A stretch of DNA of 64,000 bases from an uncultured Deferribacteres bacterium (GTDB taxonomy: Bacteria > Zhuqueibacterota > JdFR-76 > DREG01). The translations under genes were made by a program, and so were the position numbers. Below are positions 1 to 9,588 of this stretch, in pieces (within the stretch, counting starts at the first letter, position 1; every line of letters begins with the position of its first letter). The notes under the pieces are model-generated. The model was given only the letters and a program-made list of their open reading frames with translations. It had not been told where the DNA came from and did not search any database. The stretch lies in NCBI GenBank assembly GCA_913009825.1, contig CAJVYQ010000020.1:1-64000 (forward strand). The letters run 5' to 3'.

Positions 1-786
1 AACAAGAACTTGTTGGTTACACAAACGGAATTCATTAGAATATCTTGGAAATGTTATTAAAGCGTATCGATATGGAACAAAAATTCCCTCTTTATTGCCG
101 TAAGCCGGAGGGGTGGTGAACTATTACCAATTTCTCAGAATGTCCACAATTCTTTTAGTGGTTACAGTGGGTCGCTTGGGCTTGATGTACTTCCCCACCT
201 ACACGATCAGAAGAAATGATTCCTGATCCTCGCTACTATGAGACACTAAGACTGCCATAAGCCCATCTCCAGTCGCTTCGCGTTAACTATCGCTTCCCAG
301 ATACCTTGCATGCTCCTTTTTGTTCGTGGTTTTCTTATTCAGACTCTTTCATAAGGTTAGAGCAAAACCTTTCAAAAGCCAGGAGTTTGCCCTTCCCGGA
401 TTGGTACTCTCATGACCGCAATCTTGCAAGGAGACAGTTGGCTTTCTCCCGCCTGCGGACAGGCAGGCAAGTTCCCGGATTATCCCTGTGAAAATATGCC
501 CCGCTCGCAATTACAGACCCCGGTGGTGTCTTATAAACTCACCAAATCGCTTATAGGACTACTGCCTTCCGTGAGCATCAAAACCGTCGGCTTTGTCCCG
601 ATACAGAACATCGGGATTATCTAATGACCGCAACTATACATATTTCGGGGCTCGGTGACGCAGCCTGCATTCTTGATTCCCTCAGCTTCGCATTCTCATT
701 ACTGAGTTTACACGTGAGGTTCACTACTGCTCTGTTAGTTAGGCTTTGAGCAGGTGGCACTTGAACCGGATATGATCAGTTCGCAC
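1..786 (-). ncRNA. Probable group II intron, 5' ribozyme portion (domains I-III-like), truncated by the window edge
   Basis: On the reverse strand the segment starts with GTGCGAACTG (GUGYG-type 5' end, G at 786). It then has long non-coding structured-looking sequence resembling remembered group II intron 5' regions ('...GGAAGGCAGTAGTCCTATAAGCGATTTGGTGAG...AATCCGGGAAC...'). No long ORF on either strand. The RT ORF and domain V would lie outside the window or are lost. Confidence 0.45.
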
Positions 787-1320
787 CAACTGGTTAATAA
801 TGTCGAATTTCATCCCGCTTACGAGATTCCCAGCGACCCGGATTTTACTTGACACGATAATACGATTGTTAGGGCAACGGTGTTTTTAAACGGCACAGGA
901 CAATGTTTTACTAACCAACTGATTTTATTTAATTATTTTTCGTGCACTTAAATTTCAAATCACTCAGAAACTTGTTGATTTGATCTACATCTGTTTTTTT
1001 GCGCTTACTCACTTTTCCCTGTTCTAACAAATTTTAAATATTTTATTCCGGAATTGCAAGATATTTTTCTACCCGGTCTGATCTAAATTTTTAGTTACTT
1101 TGCCATATTTTTACTGCTGCTCAATTTCGAAAATCATGATCTGTATCTTTGCCGTTGATGATCTCCGGCTTTAATGAAAAGCAACAAATATATTACAGAG
1201 TCCGCATAATATGTTTGAATATTTGTAAATTAAATAATGGAATTCGCTTTTTTATAAATTTGAATCTTGTGCATTTTGGAGCAAGATAATATCTTAAATC
1301 AGAATAAACAATACAATATT

Positions 1321-1475
1321 GCAACTATTCAGGTATGCACGAATAATTAGCTGCGATCACGCTTCGACTAAGTTTATCCTGAGACTGCCGAAGGGCTCAG
1401 CATGGCTATTAAGCCAGCCTGAACGGAGTCGAAGGCTTATAACGTATCAAATAACAAGCATACCTGAATAGTTGT
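1321..1475. repeat. MITE-like element, family A (TIR AACTATTCAGGTATGC)
   Basis: Left end gcaactattcaggtatgc (1321-1338) is the inverse of right end gcatacctgaatagttgt (1458-1475). Interior contains the cttcgact...agtcgaag palindrome. A related copy lies in inverted orientation at 58150-58306. Confidence 0.75.
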
Positions 1476-1536
1476 CAATATTTAATAATTTTTATCTGCC
1501 AAATTTTTTTTCGCCCTGGATCGAAAGGAGCGAAAC

Positions 1537-2220
1537 ATGTCTGTAATCACTATTTCGCGGGGCAGCTTTTCCGGCGGAAGAGATTATGCCGAAAAGTTAA
1601 GCAGGGAGTTGGGGTGCCGGGTACTCAGCCGTGAATATCTTGCCGAAGAAGCCACTCAAATGCGCGTTCCGGTTGGTAAGATGCAGACGGCTATGGCACA
1701 CCCGCACCGGGTTTATCATCGTAAGGGAAAAGAGCGGGAAATTTATCTCGCCGGTATGACTCCATTGTTTTGTAAACATATTTTAAACGGCGATATCATA
1801 TATCATGGTCATACCGGCCATTTTTTGCTCACCGGCATTCCCCATATCCCGCGCATTCGTGTTTTGGCCAATCCGGAAAATCGTATTCTTTATGTCATGC
1901 AAACTTTAAAACTATCCCGGGAAAAGGCGAAGCAATATATTGAGGAGGTGGATAGCGGCCGGGATAAATGGGTGCGTTTTCTCTGCAATGTGGATTGGCA
2001 CGATCTCTCCCATTACGATTTGCTTGTTCATCCGGATCAATTATGTATTGCCAATGCCGCTTCTGCACTTTATCCGTTGGCAGATCTGCCGGATTTTAAA
2101 CTCACACCCGCCTCTGACGGGTGTGGACGTCATTTTGATCAGCATTGCCAGGGCTTATTTAAAACCTTAATTGAGCGATTGCAGGGCGATTCGCTGAATC
2201 GCCAATCGGATTTAGTTTAA
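1537..2220 (+). CDS. Cytidylate kinase-like family protein (PF13189-like), C-terminus formed by a MITE
   Basis: N-terminus MSVITISRGSFSGGRDYAEKLSRELG is the cytidylate-kinase-like P-loop variant. YHGHTGHFLL and IEEVDSGRDKWVRFLCNVDW motifs are shared with the CDS at 8281. Confidence 0.8.
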   Translation: MSVITISRGSFSGGRDYAEKLSRELGCRVLSREYLAEEATQMRVPVGKMQTAMAHPHRVYHRKGKEREIYLAGMTPLFCKHILNGDIIYHGHTGHFLLTGIPHIPRIRVLANPENRILYVMQTLKLSREKAKQYIEEVDSGRDKWVRFLCNVDWHDLSHYDLLVHPDQLCIANAASALYPLADLPDFKLTPASDGCGRHFDQHCQGLFKTLIERLQGDSLNRQSDLV

Positions 2221-2282
2221 AAATGAAAATCCGTTTAGTAATAAAAACAAGCTCAAAAATAAGAGAATCACTCAATTCAGGT
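2167..2282. repeat. MITE-like element, family C copy 1 (TIR TGAATTGAGCGATT)
   Basis: ttaattgagcgatt ... aatcactcaattcaggt; nearly the reverse complement of 9214-9330 along its whole length. Confidence 0.85.
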
Positions 2283-2366
2283 AAAAAGAAGAAAAGTTAA
2301 AGGCTATGTCTCCTCTCTCGGTGCATAACCATTTATTCTCATCCTCTCCGGTTTGTCGGGAAAAAG

Positions 2367-3896
2367 ATGGCAGATGAATCTGAAAAAAACGGTGCCGGAC
2401 AAACAGCGGAACTGTCTTCGGAAGAAGAAAAACAGGCGGAAGAAACCCAGCGGGCTTTGCTGGAACGTCCGCAGATCAGTATCCGTTTACGGATCACACT
2501 GAGTTTTTTATTACTTTTTATAATCCTCTGCGGTATGGGCATTGCCTCTTTCCTGTTCATAACGCAATTTGACAGCAAACAAAAATTCCTGGAAACCACT
2601 TCTAACTATGCTTTCGAAGTTCAACAGGCCCGGCGATACGAGAAAAATTTTTTCCTCTATGGAACCAATCTTAAAGATGCTTTAAGTAATGTTCAGGCTG
2701 CGCAAAATGTGTTGCGTTTTGACCGGGAAGATATGATCTCTGTGATCGGGGATGAAAAATTTACTGAAATGGAACAAAGCCTGAACCGGTACGAAGCGCT
2801 GCTCAACCGGGTGCACTCGTTGCATCGTAGTTCAAATCCCGCCGATAGTCTTAAATTAATCCCCCTTGAATCGGATTTACGCAAATATGGCTCGGAAATT
2901 CTTGCCAATGCATCTTCGGCCATTAACCAGGAACGGCTGGAGATTTACAGGCTGATTTCAACCGGGAAATTTGCCGTTGTTGTTTCCCTGATTTTTTTCC
3001 TTCTCTCCATCGGCTACATCATCAGTTTTTTGACCCGGCAGATTCTACGCCCCATCAACCGGGCAATCGAATACACGCAGCGGATTGCGGAAGGCGATTT
3101 TTCGCCGGTGAAACCCATGCGCAAATACCGGGATGAATTTTCTAATCTGGCCATGGCCCTCAATAGGATGATTCATGAAATTCGTGCCCATCAGGATCAA
3201 CTCACCCAATCCCGGAAAATGGCGGCCATCGGCAATTTAACCGCCGGTATTGCACATGAATTGAACAATCCACTCAATAATATCAGCCTGACCACCGAGA
3301 CGCTGTTAGAGGATTTTGATGATTATTCGAAGGAAGAAAAGTTAAAAATGTTGCACGACATTTTTGACCAGGTGGAGCGCGCCGGGTCAACGGTTCGGAA
3401 TTTACTTGATTTTACACGAGTGGAAAAACCGATATTTACTTCGGTATCTGTAAGTGAATTAGTGAACACTACACTGAAACTGCTGAAAAATGAATTTACT
3501 CTGAATGATATTCAAGTGGAACCGGAGATCGATAAGAATCTGCCGCCTGTGAACGGTAACCCCAAAAATTTACAGCAGGTTCTTCTCAATCTTCTTCTCA
3601 ACGGTGTTCAGGCTATGCCGGATGGCGGGACTTTAAAAGTGAAATCAACGCTGAAAAAAGATGGATTCATCCGGATTGATGTTACGGATACCGGAATCGG
3701 CATTCCGTCTGAATATATAGATAAAATTTTCGATCCGTTTTTTACAACCAAAGAAGTTGGCAAAGGAACCGGATTGGGGCTTGCCGTGAGTCACGGGATT
3801 ATCGAAAATCATAAGGGAAAAATTACCGTTTTGAGTAAAATCGGCAAAGGAACTACTTTTTCGGTTTTTCTTCCGTATCAGATAAATCCTTTGTGA
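2367..3896 (+). CDS. Sensor histidine kinase (TM sensor, HAMP, HisKA, HATPase_c)
   Basis: Two TM segments; HAMP-like [19 protein letters not shown]-box [18 protein letters not shown] boxes [43 protein letters not shown]. Confidence 0.93.
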   Translation: MADESEKNGAGQTAELSSEEEKQAEETQRALLERPQISIRLRITLSFLLLFIILCGMGIASFLFITQFDSKQKFLETTSNYAFEVQQARRYEKNFFLYGTNLKDALSNVQAAQNVLRFDREDMISVIGDEKFTEMEQSLNRYEALLNRVHSLHRSSNPADSLKLIPLESDLRKYGSEILANASSAINQERLEIYRLISTGKFAVVVSLIFFLLSIGYIISFLTRQILRPINRAIEYTQRIAEGDFSPVKPMRKYRDEFSNLAMALNRMIHEIRAHQDQLTQSRKMAAIGNLTAGIAHELNNPLNNISLTTETLLEDFDDYSKEEKLKMLHDIFDQVERAGSTVRNLLDFTRVEKPIFTSVSVSELVNTTLKLLKNEFTLNDIQVEPEIDKNLPPVNGNPKNLQQVLLNLLLNGVQAMPDGGTLKVKSTLKKDGFIRIDVTDTGIGIPSEYIDKIFDPFFTTKEVGKGTGLGLAVSHGIIENHKGKITVLSKIGKGTTFSVFLPYQINPL

Positions 3897-3940
3897 AAGA
3901 ATCACGGACATAAAAATTGGGTTTTCGTTCAGGCACTAAT

Positions 3941-4060
3941 TAGAGTCTGTCCGAATTTGTCATCCCCGCATGCTTTTAGCGGTGCTCCTAAGTAGATTCC
4001 CTGCCTGTGCAGACAGGCCGGGATGACAATATCGTGGGTATTTTCGGACCGGTACTAATT
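3941..4060. repeat. Intergenic inverted-repeat element, family D
   Basis: tagagtctgtccgaatttgtcatccccgcatgcttttagc ... gggatgacaat..ttttcggaccggtacta; closely related to 53829-53992. Confidence 0.7.
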
Positions 4061-4096
4061 AAACAAATTGATTGCACTATTTCTTGGGAGGAATTT

Positions 4097-4486
4097 GTGA
4101 AAGAGAAATATGAAATCATGGTTTTAGATGATGAGCCGATCGTTTGTAAGAGATTGCAAAATCACCTGCAAAAAAAAGGATTTTCCGTGGAAACCTTTAT
4201 TACCGGTCAGGAGGCAATGGATCGTCTGGCACAGCACCATTTTCATATTTTGATTACGGATCTGAAAATGAGCGGCGCCGAAGGGATTGAAGTGATCCGG
4301 TTTGCCGGGAAACATTCTCACCGGATAAAAACAATTGTTATTTCCGGTTTTGCAACCAACGAGACGGCTGACGAGGCCTTTAAAGCCGGCGCCGTCGAAT
4401 TTATTGCCAAACCGTTTAAATTAAGTCAAATCAGGAAACTTGTGGAACAATTGGCAGCGGAAATCCGCCTGGAAAATAAATTATAA
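4097..4486 (+). CDS. Single-domain response regulator (CheY-like receiver)
   Basis: VLDDEP, HILITDLKMSG, VISGFATNETADEAFKAGAVEFIAKPF. The ORF track start at 4007 lies inside a repeat; GTG at 4097 is preceded by GGGAGG. Confidence 0.9.
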   Translation: MKEKYEIMVLDDEPIVCKRLQNHLQKKGFSVETFITGQEAMDRLAQHHFHILITDLKMSGAEGIEVIRFAGKHSHRIKTIVISGFATNETADEAFKAGAVEFIAKPFKLSQIRKLVEQLAAEIRLENKL

Positions 4487-4496
4487 TATGAGTAAA

Positions 4497-4720
4497 TAAT
4501 TTCCGGTTAGGTTTTTTCAATTGGCAACATGGTCAAAAAAGAGAACCAAAGCGGTGTTTGCTATTCCGCCCCGTGGTGAACCACGGGGCTAATAATAGAA
4601 AGGACGCTGAAGCGTCCTACGTTGTGAGCGCTATTTATGGCGCTTCCTATTCTTAGTCCCGTAGTTTACTGCGGGACGGGTTTTGTAAATTACGGGGCTG
4701 CAAAAACCTAACCGGAAATA
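4497..4720. repeat. MITE-like element with TIR atttccggttaggttttt, flanked by a 12-bp direct repeat
   Basis: taatttccggttaggttttt (4497-4516) is the inverse of aaaaacctaaccggaaata (4702-4720). Direct repeat AATATGAGTAAA at 4485-4496 and 4725-4736. Confidence 0.75.
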
Positions 4721-4744
4721 ACTGAATATGAGTAAACGGAAATC

Positions 4745-5674
4745 ATGGAAATTCATCTTTATTTACCCATTGCGGAAGTTAGCGTAAATATTTTTACATT
4801 ACTTGGCTTAGGGCTGCTGGTTGGTTTTCTCTCCGGGCTGTTTGGCGTAGGTGGCGGATTTTTGTTAACGCCGCTGCTGATCATGATCGGCATTCCGCCC
4901 ACCGTGGCGGCGGCCTCCGATTCCAATCAGATTGTTGCCGCATCGTCTTCCGGAATGTATGCCCATCTGCGTAAGGGAAATGTGGATATTAAAATGGGCG
5001 TGCTGTTGTTGCTGGGCGGAATCGCAGGCGGTACCGCTGGGGTTCAGATCATCAAGATTTTACGTCAGACCGGCAATGCGGATTTCCTGATTAAAATTTG
5101 CTATGTGGTCATGTTGGGCACGGTCGGTGCGTATATGTTTCAGGAAAGTCTGCGTAATTTGCGGCCGAGAGCCGCCGGGCGCTTAGTGATTGAAGAGGAG
5201 AAAGAGGGCTGGTTCGGTAAATTAAACCGTGCATTGCCGTTCAACATCTATTTTGAAAAGTCTGGAACCAGCATGTCTGTTTTTCTGCCGTTGCTTTTCG
5301 GCATTTTGGTGGGTGTTTTATCGGCGATTATGGGTGTAGGCGGCGGTTTTATCATGGTTCCGGTGATGGTTTATATGCTGCGCATGCCCATGCATGTGGT
5401 TGTAGGAACCAGTCTGTTTCAAATTTTGTTTACTTGTATGAATGTCACGTTCATGCAGGCCTATACCAACCATACAGTTGATTTTGTAATGGCACTTATT
5501 TTGTTACTGGGTTCCACAGCCGGAGCACAGCTTGGCGCCAGGGTAAGCGATAAATTAAAAGCGGATCATTTAAAAATTTTACTATCGATTATTGTCCTCC
5601 TTGTTATGTTTAAAATGCTTTTCGATTTGCTGTTAAAACCGGATCTGCTTCTTGGATTTAAGGGGATGCATTGA
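4745..5674 (+). CDS. Sulfite exporter TauE/SafE family permease
   Basis: Multi-TM; GLLVGFLSGLFGVGGGFLLTPLLI and second-half repeat ILVGVLSAIMGVGGGFIMVPVMVY. Confidence 0.92.
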   Translation: MEIHLYLPIAEVSVNIFTLLGLGLLVGFLSGLFGVGGGFLLTPLLIMIGIPPTVAAASDSNQIVAASSSGMYAHLRKGNVDIKMGVLLLLGGIAGGTAGVQIIKILRQTGNADFLIKICYVVMLGTVGAYMFQESLRNLRPRAAGRLVIEEEKEGWFGKLNRALPFNIYFEKSGTSMSVFLPLLFGILVGVLSAIMGVGGGFIMVPVMVYMLRMPMHVVVGTSLFQILFTCMNVTFMQAYTNHTVDFVMALILLLGSTAGAQLGARVSDKLKADHLKILLSIIVLLVMFKMLFDLLLKPDLLLGFKGMH

Positions 5675-5711
5675 AAAGTGTAAATTTAAAGTGAATGGAA
5701 TAGTTTAATGG

Positions 5712-5945
5712 TTTATAACATTTTAGTTCATTGAAATTGTTAATTCAGTTTCTTACATAAGATAGATGCTTCGACTCCATTCCGGCAAAAACCACCGGAA
5801 CTTCCTGCCTGCGGCGGACACGCGCTCGACATGACATGTTCACCCTGAGCGCGTGTCCCGATGGTTTTTATCGGGATAAAGTTGAAGGGTCTACTTGTTC
5901 CTTCTAATCACAACTAAGTTATTTTCAAAGAACTAAAGTGTTACA
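5712..5945. repeat. MITE-like element, family B (TIR GTAACACTTTAGTTCTTTGAAAA)
   Basis: taacattttagttcattgaaa (about 5715) is the inverse of ttttcaaagaactaaagtgttac (5922-5944). Confidence 0.55.
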
Positions 5946-6131
5946 GTTGTTTGAAAAACGGTGACTATTCAGTGTTTAAATAATGCGGGAACGAAACCCT
6001 GAAAATATTGAAAAGCGATATTCCTGCTCCCCACTTCCGTGAGGATAAACTTTACGGGAATGACAGAAAAGCGGAGTTTTCGCTCAGACGTTAAAAATCC
6101 GTTGACGGTTGCATACTATAATGAGGAAAAC

Positions 6132-7061
6132 ATGGGTATCCATCTCTATTTACCGATAGCAGGAGTCAGTATATCCGCCTTTGCATTGTTGGGGATAGGG
6201 ATTATCGTCGGGTTGATTTCCGGCCTGTTTGGTGTGGGCGGCGGATTTCTATTGACGCCCCTGCTGATTATGATGGGGATTCCGCCAACCATCGCAGCGG
6301 CTTCGGATTCCAACCAGATTGTGGCGGCAACAACTTCCGGAACGTACGCTCATTGGCGGTTGGGGAATGTGGATATTAAATTAGGCTTGTTGCTTCTTGT
6401 GGGTGGGTTTTTCGGCAGCAGTATCGGTGTGGAAATCATTAAGATGCTGCGCAGAGTGGGGAATGCGGATTTTCTGATCAAAATCTGTTATGTGGTTATT
6501 TTAGGTGTCGTCGGCTCGTACATGTTTATGGAAAGCCTGAATAGTTTGAAGAGCAGACCATTCCGAAAAGAGAAAGCCAAACCGGTAGTAACCGGCCGGT
6601 TTGAAAAATTTTCCGGGATTCTGCCGTTAAAAATAAATTTTGAAAAATCAGGTGTCACCATGTCTGTTTTTCTGCCGGTTATCATCGGTTTTATAATCGG
6701 TATGCTTGCTGCCATTATGGGGTTGGGGGGCGGGTTTATCATGGTGCCTGCTCTGATTTATCTGCTCAGGATTCCCATGCACGTGGTTGTGGGAACCAAT
6801 TTATTTCAGGAAATTTTTCTCTGTATAAATGTAACATTTATGCAGGCCTCCCTGAATCATACGGTGGATTTTATCCTTGCGCTTGTTCTGTTGTTGGGTT
6901 CAACCATAGGCGCGCAATTCGGCGCCCGCCTGAGTCACCGGCTCAAAGCGGATCAATTAAAAATTTTATTGGCAACCATTATTCTCTTCGTGATGTCCGA
7001 TATGTTGATCCGGCTAATCTCGAAGCCTGAAACCATACTCTCCATTAAAGGAGCTTTTTGA
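6132..7061 (+). CDS. Sulfite exporter TauE/SafE family permease (paralogue of 4745-5674)
   Basis: GLISGLFGVGGGFLLTPLLIMMGIPPTIAAASDSNQIVAATTSG, highly similar to the upstream copy. Start assigned to ATG 6132 (MGIHLYLPIAGVS matches the paralogue N-terminus MEIHLYLPIAEVS). Confidence 0.92.
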   Translation: MGIHLYLPIAGVSISAFALLGIGIIVGLISGLFGVGGGFLLTPLLIMMGIPPTIAAASDSNQIVAATTSGTYAHWRLGNVDIKLGLLLLVGGFFGSSIGVEIIKMLRRVGNADFLIKICYVVILGVVGSYMFMESLNSLKSRPFRKEKAKPVVTGRFEKFSGILPLKINFEKSGVTMSVFLPVIIGFIIGMLAAIMGLGGGFIMVPALIYLLRIPMHVVVGTNLFQEIFLCINVTFMQASLNHTVDFILALVLLLGSTIGAQFGARLSHRLKADQLKILLATIILFVMSDMLIRLISKPETILSIKGAF

Positions 7062-7861
7062 TGGAATTTACAAAAAAACTGACAATTCCGACACTTCTGT
7101 TTTCTGTTCTTTATTTGATTTATCCGGCGGTGCCTGTGCTGTACGCCCGGGATTCAACTACGGTTCAAAATATGAAGTTGCAAGTACAGCCCGGTGAAAT
7201 TAAAATTTCCGGTTTTTATCACGGATCAAAATTTAATGTTGAAATTTTTGTGCCGGCACATTATGAAATAGCCGTGAAGTTTGCGGGGAAGCCCACTACA
7301 ATTGTGTTGGAAAGAAAGGGACGAAAGGGAATTTTCTGGCTTAATGTGGATGAAATAACTTTGAAAAATACCCCGCAAGCGTACATGCTTTTCTTCTCGG
7401 AAAAACTTTCCGATATGGCGCCAAAGGATACCATACTCTCACTGGGATTGGGGTATGATGCCTTGAGCCGGCAGATTGAAGGAACAGGAGGGCAGATCGA
7501 AAAACGGGAGATGCTGACTGAATTTTTCAGATTCAAAGAAAAAAGTAAATTGTATCATATCTCAAACGAAATGTTACAGCCGGAAAATTCGTCGGATCCG
7601 TTTGAACGCTACTCATTCCTCATTCCGGTTAATTCCGCCATGCCTGTCGGCGAATATCAGGTCGTTGTCTATTTCTTCAAAGATGGAAAATGTGCAAAAA
7701 AACTGAGTGATACTCTGACCATTCAAAAAGTTGGTTTTGTTAAGTTTGTCTTCGACATGGCTTTGGAGCACGCCGCTTTATACGGTGTACTTGCTATATT
7801 GATTGCTGTGGTCGCAGGATTTTCAATCGGCATTTTGTTCAATTTTTTAAAGAAAAAATAA
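7058..7861 (+). CDS. TIGR02186/PF09608-like transmembrane protein
   Basis: Signal peptide, VQPGEIKISGFYHGSKFNVEIFVP, C-terminal TM. Overlaps the TauE stop codon, as expected for the TauE-associated family. Confidence 0.75.
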   Translation: MMEFTKKLTIPTLLFSVLYLIYPAVPVLYARDSTTVQNMKLQVQPGEIKISGFYHGSKFNVEIFVPAHYEIAVKFAGKPTTIVLERKGRKGIFWLNVDEITLKNTPQAYMLFFSEKLSDMAPKDTILSLGLGYDALSRQIEGTGGQIEKREMLTEFFRFKEKSKLYHISNEMLQPENSSDPFERYSFLIPVNSAMPVGEYQVVVYFFKDGKCAKKLSDTLTIQKVGFVKFVFDMALEHAALYGVLAILIAVVAGFSIGILFNFLKKK

Positions 7862-7892
7862 CCGTCCGGTTGGTATAACCGAGGGAAGTTCA

Positions 7893-8276
7893 ATGGTCAA
7901 AAAAATCCATATTATGGTGATTGACGATGAAAATATTGTTGTCACCCGGCTGAAGGCCTCTTTGGAAAAATATGGCTATGTGGTGAAAGTTTTTACCCAT
8001 AGCGAGCAAGCGTTGCAGGAGCTTTCACGACATCATTTTGATATGATAGTTACCGATTTGAAAATGCCCGGTGTGGATGGAATGGAAATCTTTCGCTATG
8101 CGCATACCCATTTTCCGGAGATAAAAATCATTATCATTTCCGGCTTTGCTACGGTGGAAACCGCTAAAGAGGCATTTAAAAAAGGAGTGTACGATTTTTT
8201 CGTCAAACCGTTTCGTATTAGTCAATTGCGTGATATTGTCAATAAAGCAGTAGAAGAATTGCAAAATAAAGGGTGA
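7893..8276 (+). CDS. Single-domain response regulator (paralogue of 4097-4486)
   Basis: VIDDENIV, MIVTDLKMPGVDGME, IISGFATVETAKEAFKKGVYDFFVKPF. Confidence 0.92.
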   Translation: MVKKIHIMVIDDENIVVTRLKASLEKYGYVVKVFTHSEQALQELSRHHFDMIVTDLKMPGVDGMEIFRYAHTHFPEIKIIIISGFATVETAKEAFKKGVYDFFVKPFRISQLRDIVNKAVEELQNKG

Positions 8277-8280
8277 AATT

Positions 8281-9102
8281 ATGGCTATTATAACTATTTC
8301 CCGGGGTTCTTTAAGCGGCGGCCAAATGGTTGCCGAAATGTTATCGAAACAGTTGCACTATGCGGCCATCAGCCGGGAAGTGATTGTGAAAGCTACGGAA
8401 AAATATGGCGTGCCGGAATTTAAACTGTACGAGGCGATTCAGAAAAGTCCTACATTTATACAGAGGCTGACTTTTGAACGGGAAAAATATCTCGCCATTA
8501 TTCAGGCAACCCTGTGTGATTATGTGAAAGATGACAATGTGATCTATCACGGTCATGCCGGTCATTTTTTACTGAAAGGGATCTCTCATATTTTGCGCAT
8601 CCGGATTCTCGCGCCGATGGAATTTCGGATACAGCAGGCGGTGAAACGACAAAACCTTTCCGAAAAAGAGGCGATAAAATACATCGAAGAAGTGGACAAA
8701 CAGCGAAACAAATGGACGAAATTTCTGTACGGCGTCGATTGGCGCTCCCCTGAACTGTATGATATGATTTTTAATATCGAAAATTCCGATCTGGAATTTG
8801 TCTGCAATATGATTGAATTTGCCGTGCAGCAAAAGGAGTTTCAAACAACGCCGGAATCTCATCAAGCGCTGTTGAATCTTCTCCTTAGCAGCCAGGTGAA
8901 AGCCGCTCTTACCAAACTTCCTCATGTCCGGTTAGGTGAATTTGATGTTGTAGCTGATAAAGGGAATGTGAAAATAACCGGAAAAATTAAATCGGAAGAT
9001 GCCTTAGCGGAAATTTTAGCAGCTGCCGCCAAAGTTCCCGGTGTAAAAAAAGTTGCGTCGGAGGCAAAAATTAATTATCGCTATCAGGGCATCGATAATT
9101 AG
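8281..9102 (+). CDS. Cytidylate kinase-like protein with C-terminal BON-like domain
   Basis: MAIITISRGSLSGGQMVAEMLSKQL; YHGHAGHFLL; C-terminal VKAALTKLPHVRLGEFDVVADKGNVKITGKIKSEDALAEILAAAAKVPGVKKVASEAKI fits the BON pattern. Confidence 0.82.
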   Translation: MAIITISRGSLSGGQMVAEMLSKQLHYAAISREVIVKATEKYGVPEFKLYEAIQKSPTFIQRLTFEREKYLAIIQATLCDYVKDDNVIYHGHAGHFLLKGISHILRIRILAPMEFRIQQAVKRQNLSEKEAIKYIEEVDKQRNKWTKFLYGVDWRSPELYDMIFNIENSDLEFVCNMIEFAVQQKEFQTTPESHQALLNLLLSSQVKAALTKLPHVRLGEFDVVADKGNVKITGKIKSEDALAEILAAAAKVPGVKKVASEAKINYRYQGIDN

Positions 9103-9213
9103 CGCCTGACACAAAATTCTATTTTCCCGTCATTCCCCCCCTATGCGTGTCTCCTTTGAAACGGGGAGCGGGAATCTATGACTTCCTGCTTTTTGGCCCC
9201 GCGGTTTACTACA

Positions 9214-9330
9214 ACCTGAATTGAGCGATTCTCTTGTTTTTGACCTTGTTTTTGTTACTAAACGGATTTTCATTTTTAATACAAATACGGCTGGCGATTC
9301 AGCGAATCGCCCTACAATCGCTCAATTCAG
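9214..9330. repeat. MITE-like element, family C copy 2
   Basis: acctgaattgagcgattctcttg ... caatcgctcaattcaggt; long terminal inverted repeats; reverse complement matches 2167-2282. Confidence 0.88.
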
Positions 9331-9588
9331 GTACAATAAACATCTTCCAATTTGATGTGATCTTTTGGGGATGATTCCCGGCATAAATGACCGGTAATAT
9401 GATAAAAGGATTAAAAAAATTGCGTATGAAGAAAATTGTTTTGAGCTACTGAATATCTTTTGACTTTCGGTAAAAAAAATAATAGATTCGCTACATTTTG
9501 AAAAATGCTCGATGAACCCAACGAAGATAGATTTGAGATTCTTTTAATCTGATTGAATTTGGAACTCACCCAAGAATATGGAGCGGAT

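Noticed and set aside
306-624. Forward ORFs 306..491 and 412..624
   Set aside because: They lie in the probable intron RNA region, overlap each other and have no recognisable domains; probably non-coding.
9331-9588. Possible cobalamin riboswitch upstream of mtaB
   Set aside because: No B12-box-like motif (GCCACTG) could be seen; mostly repeat and AT-rich leader.
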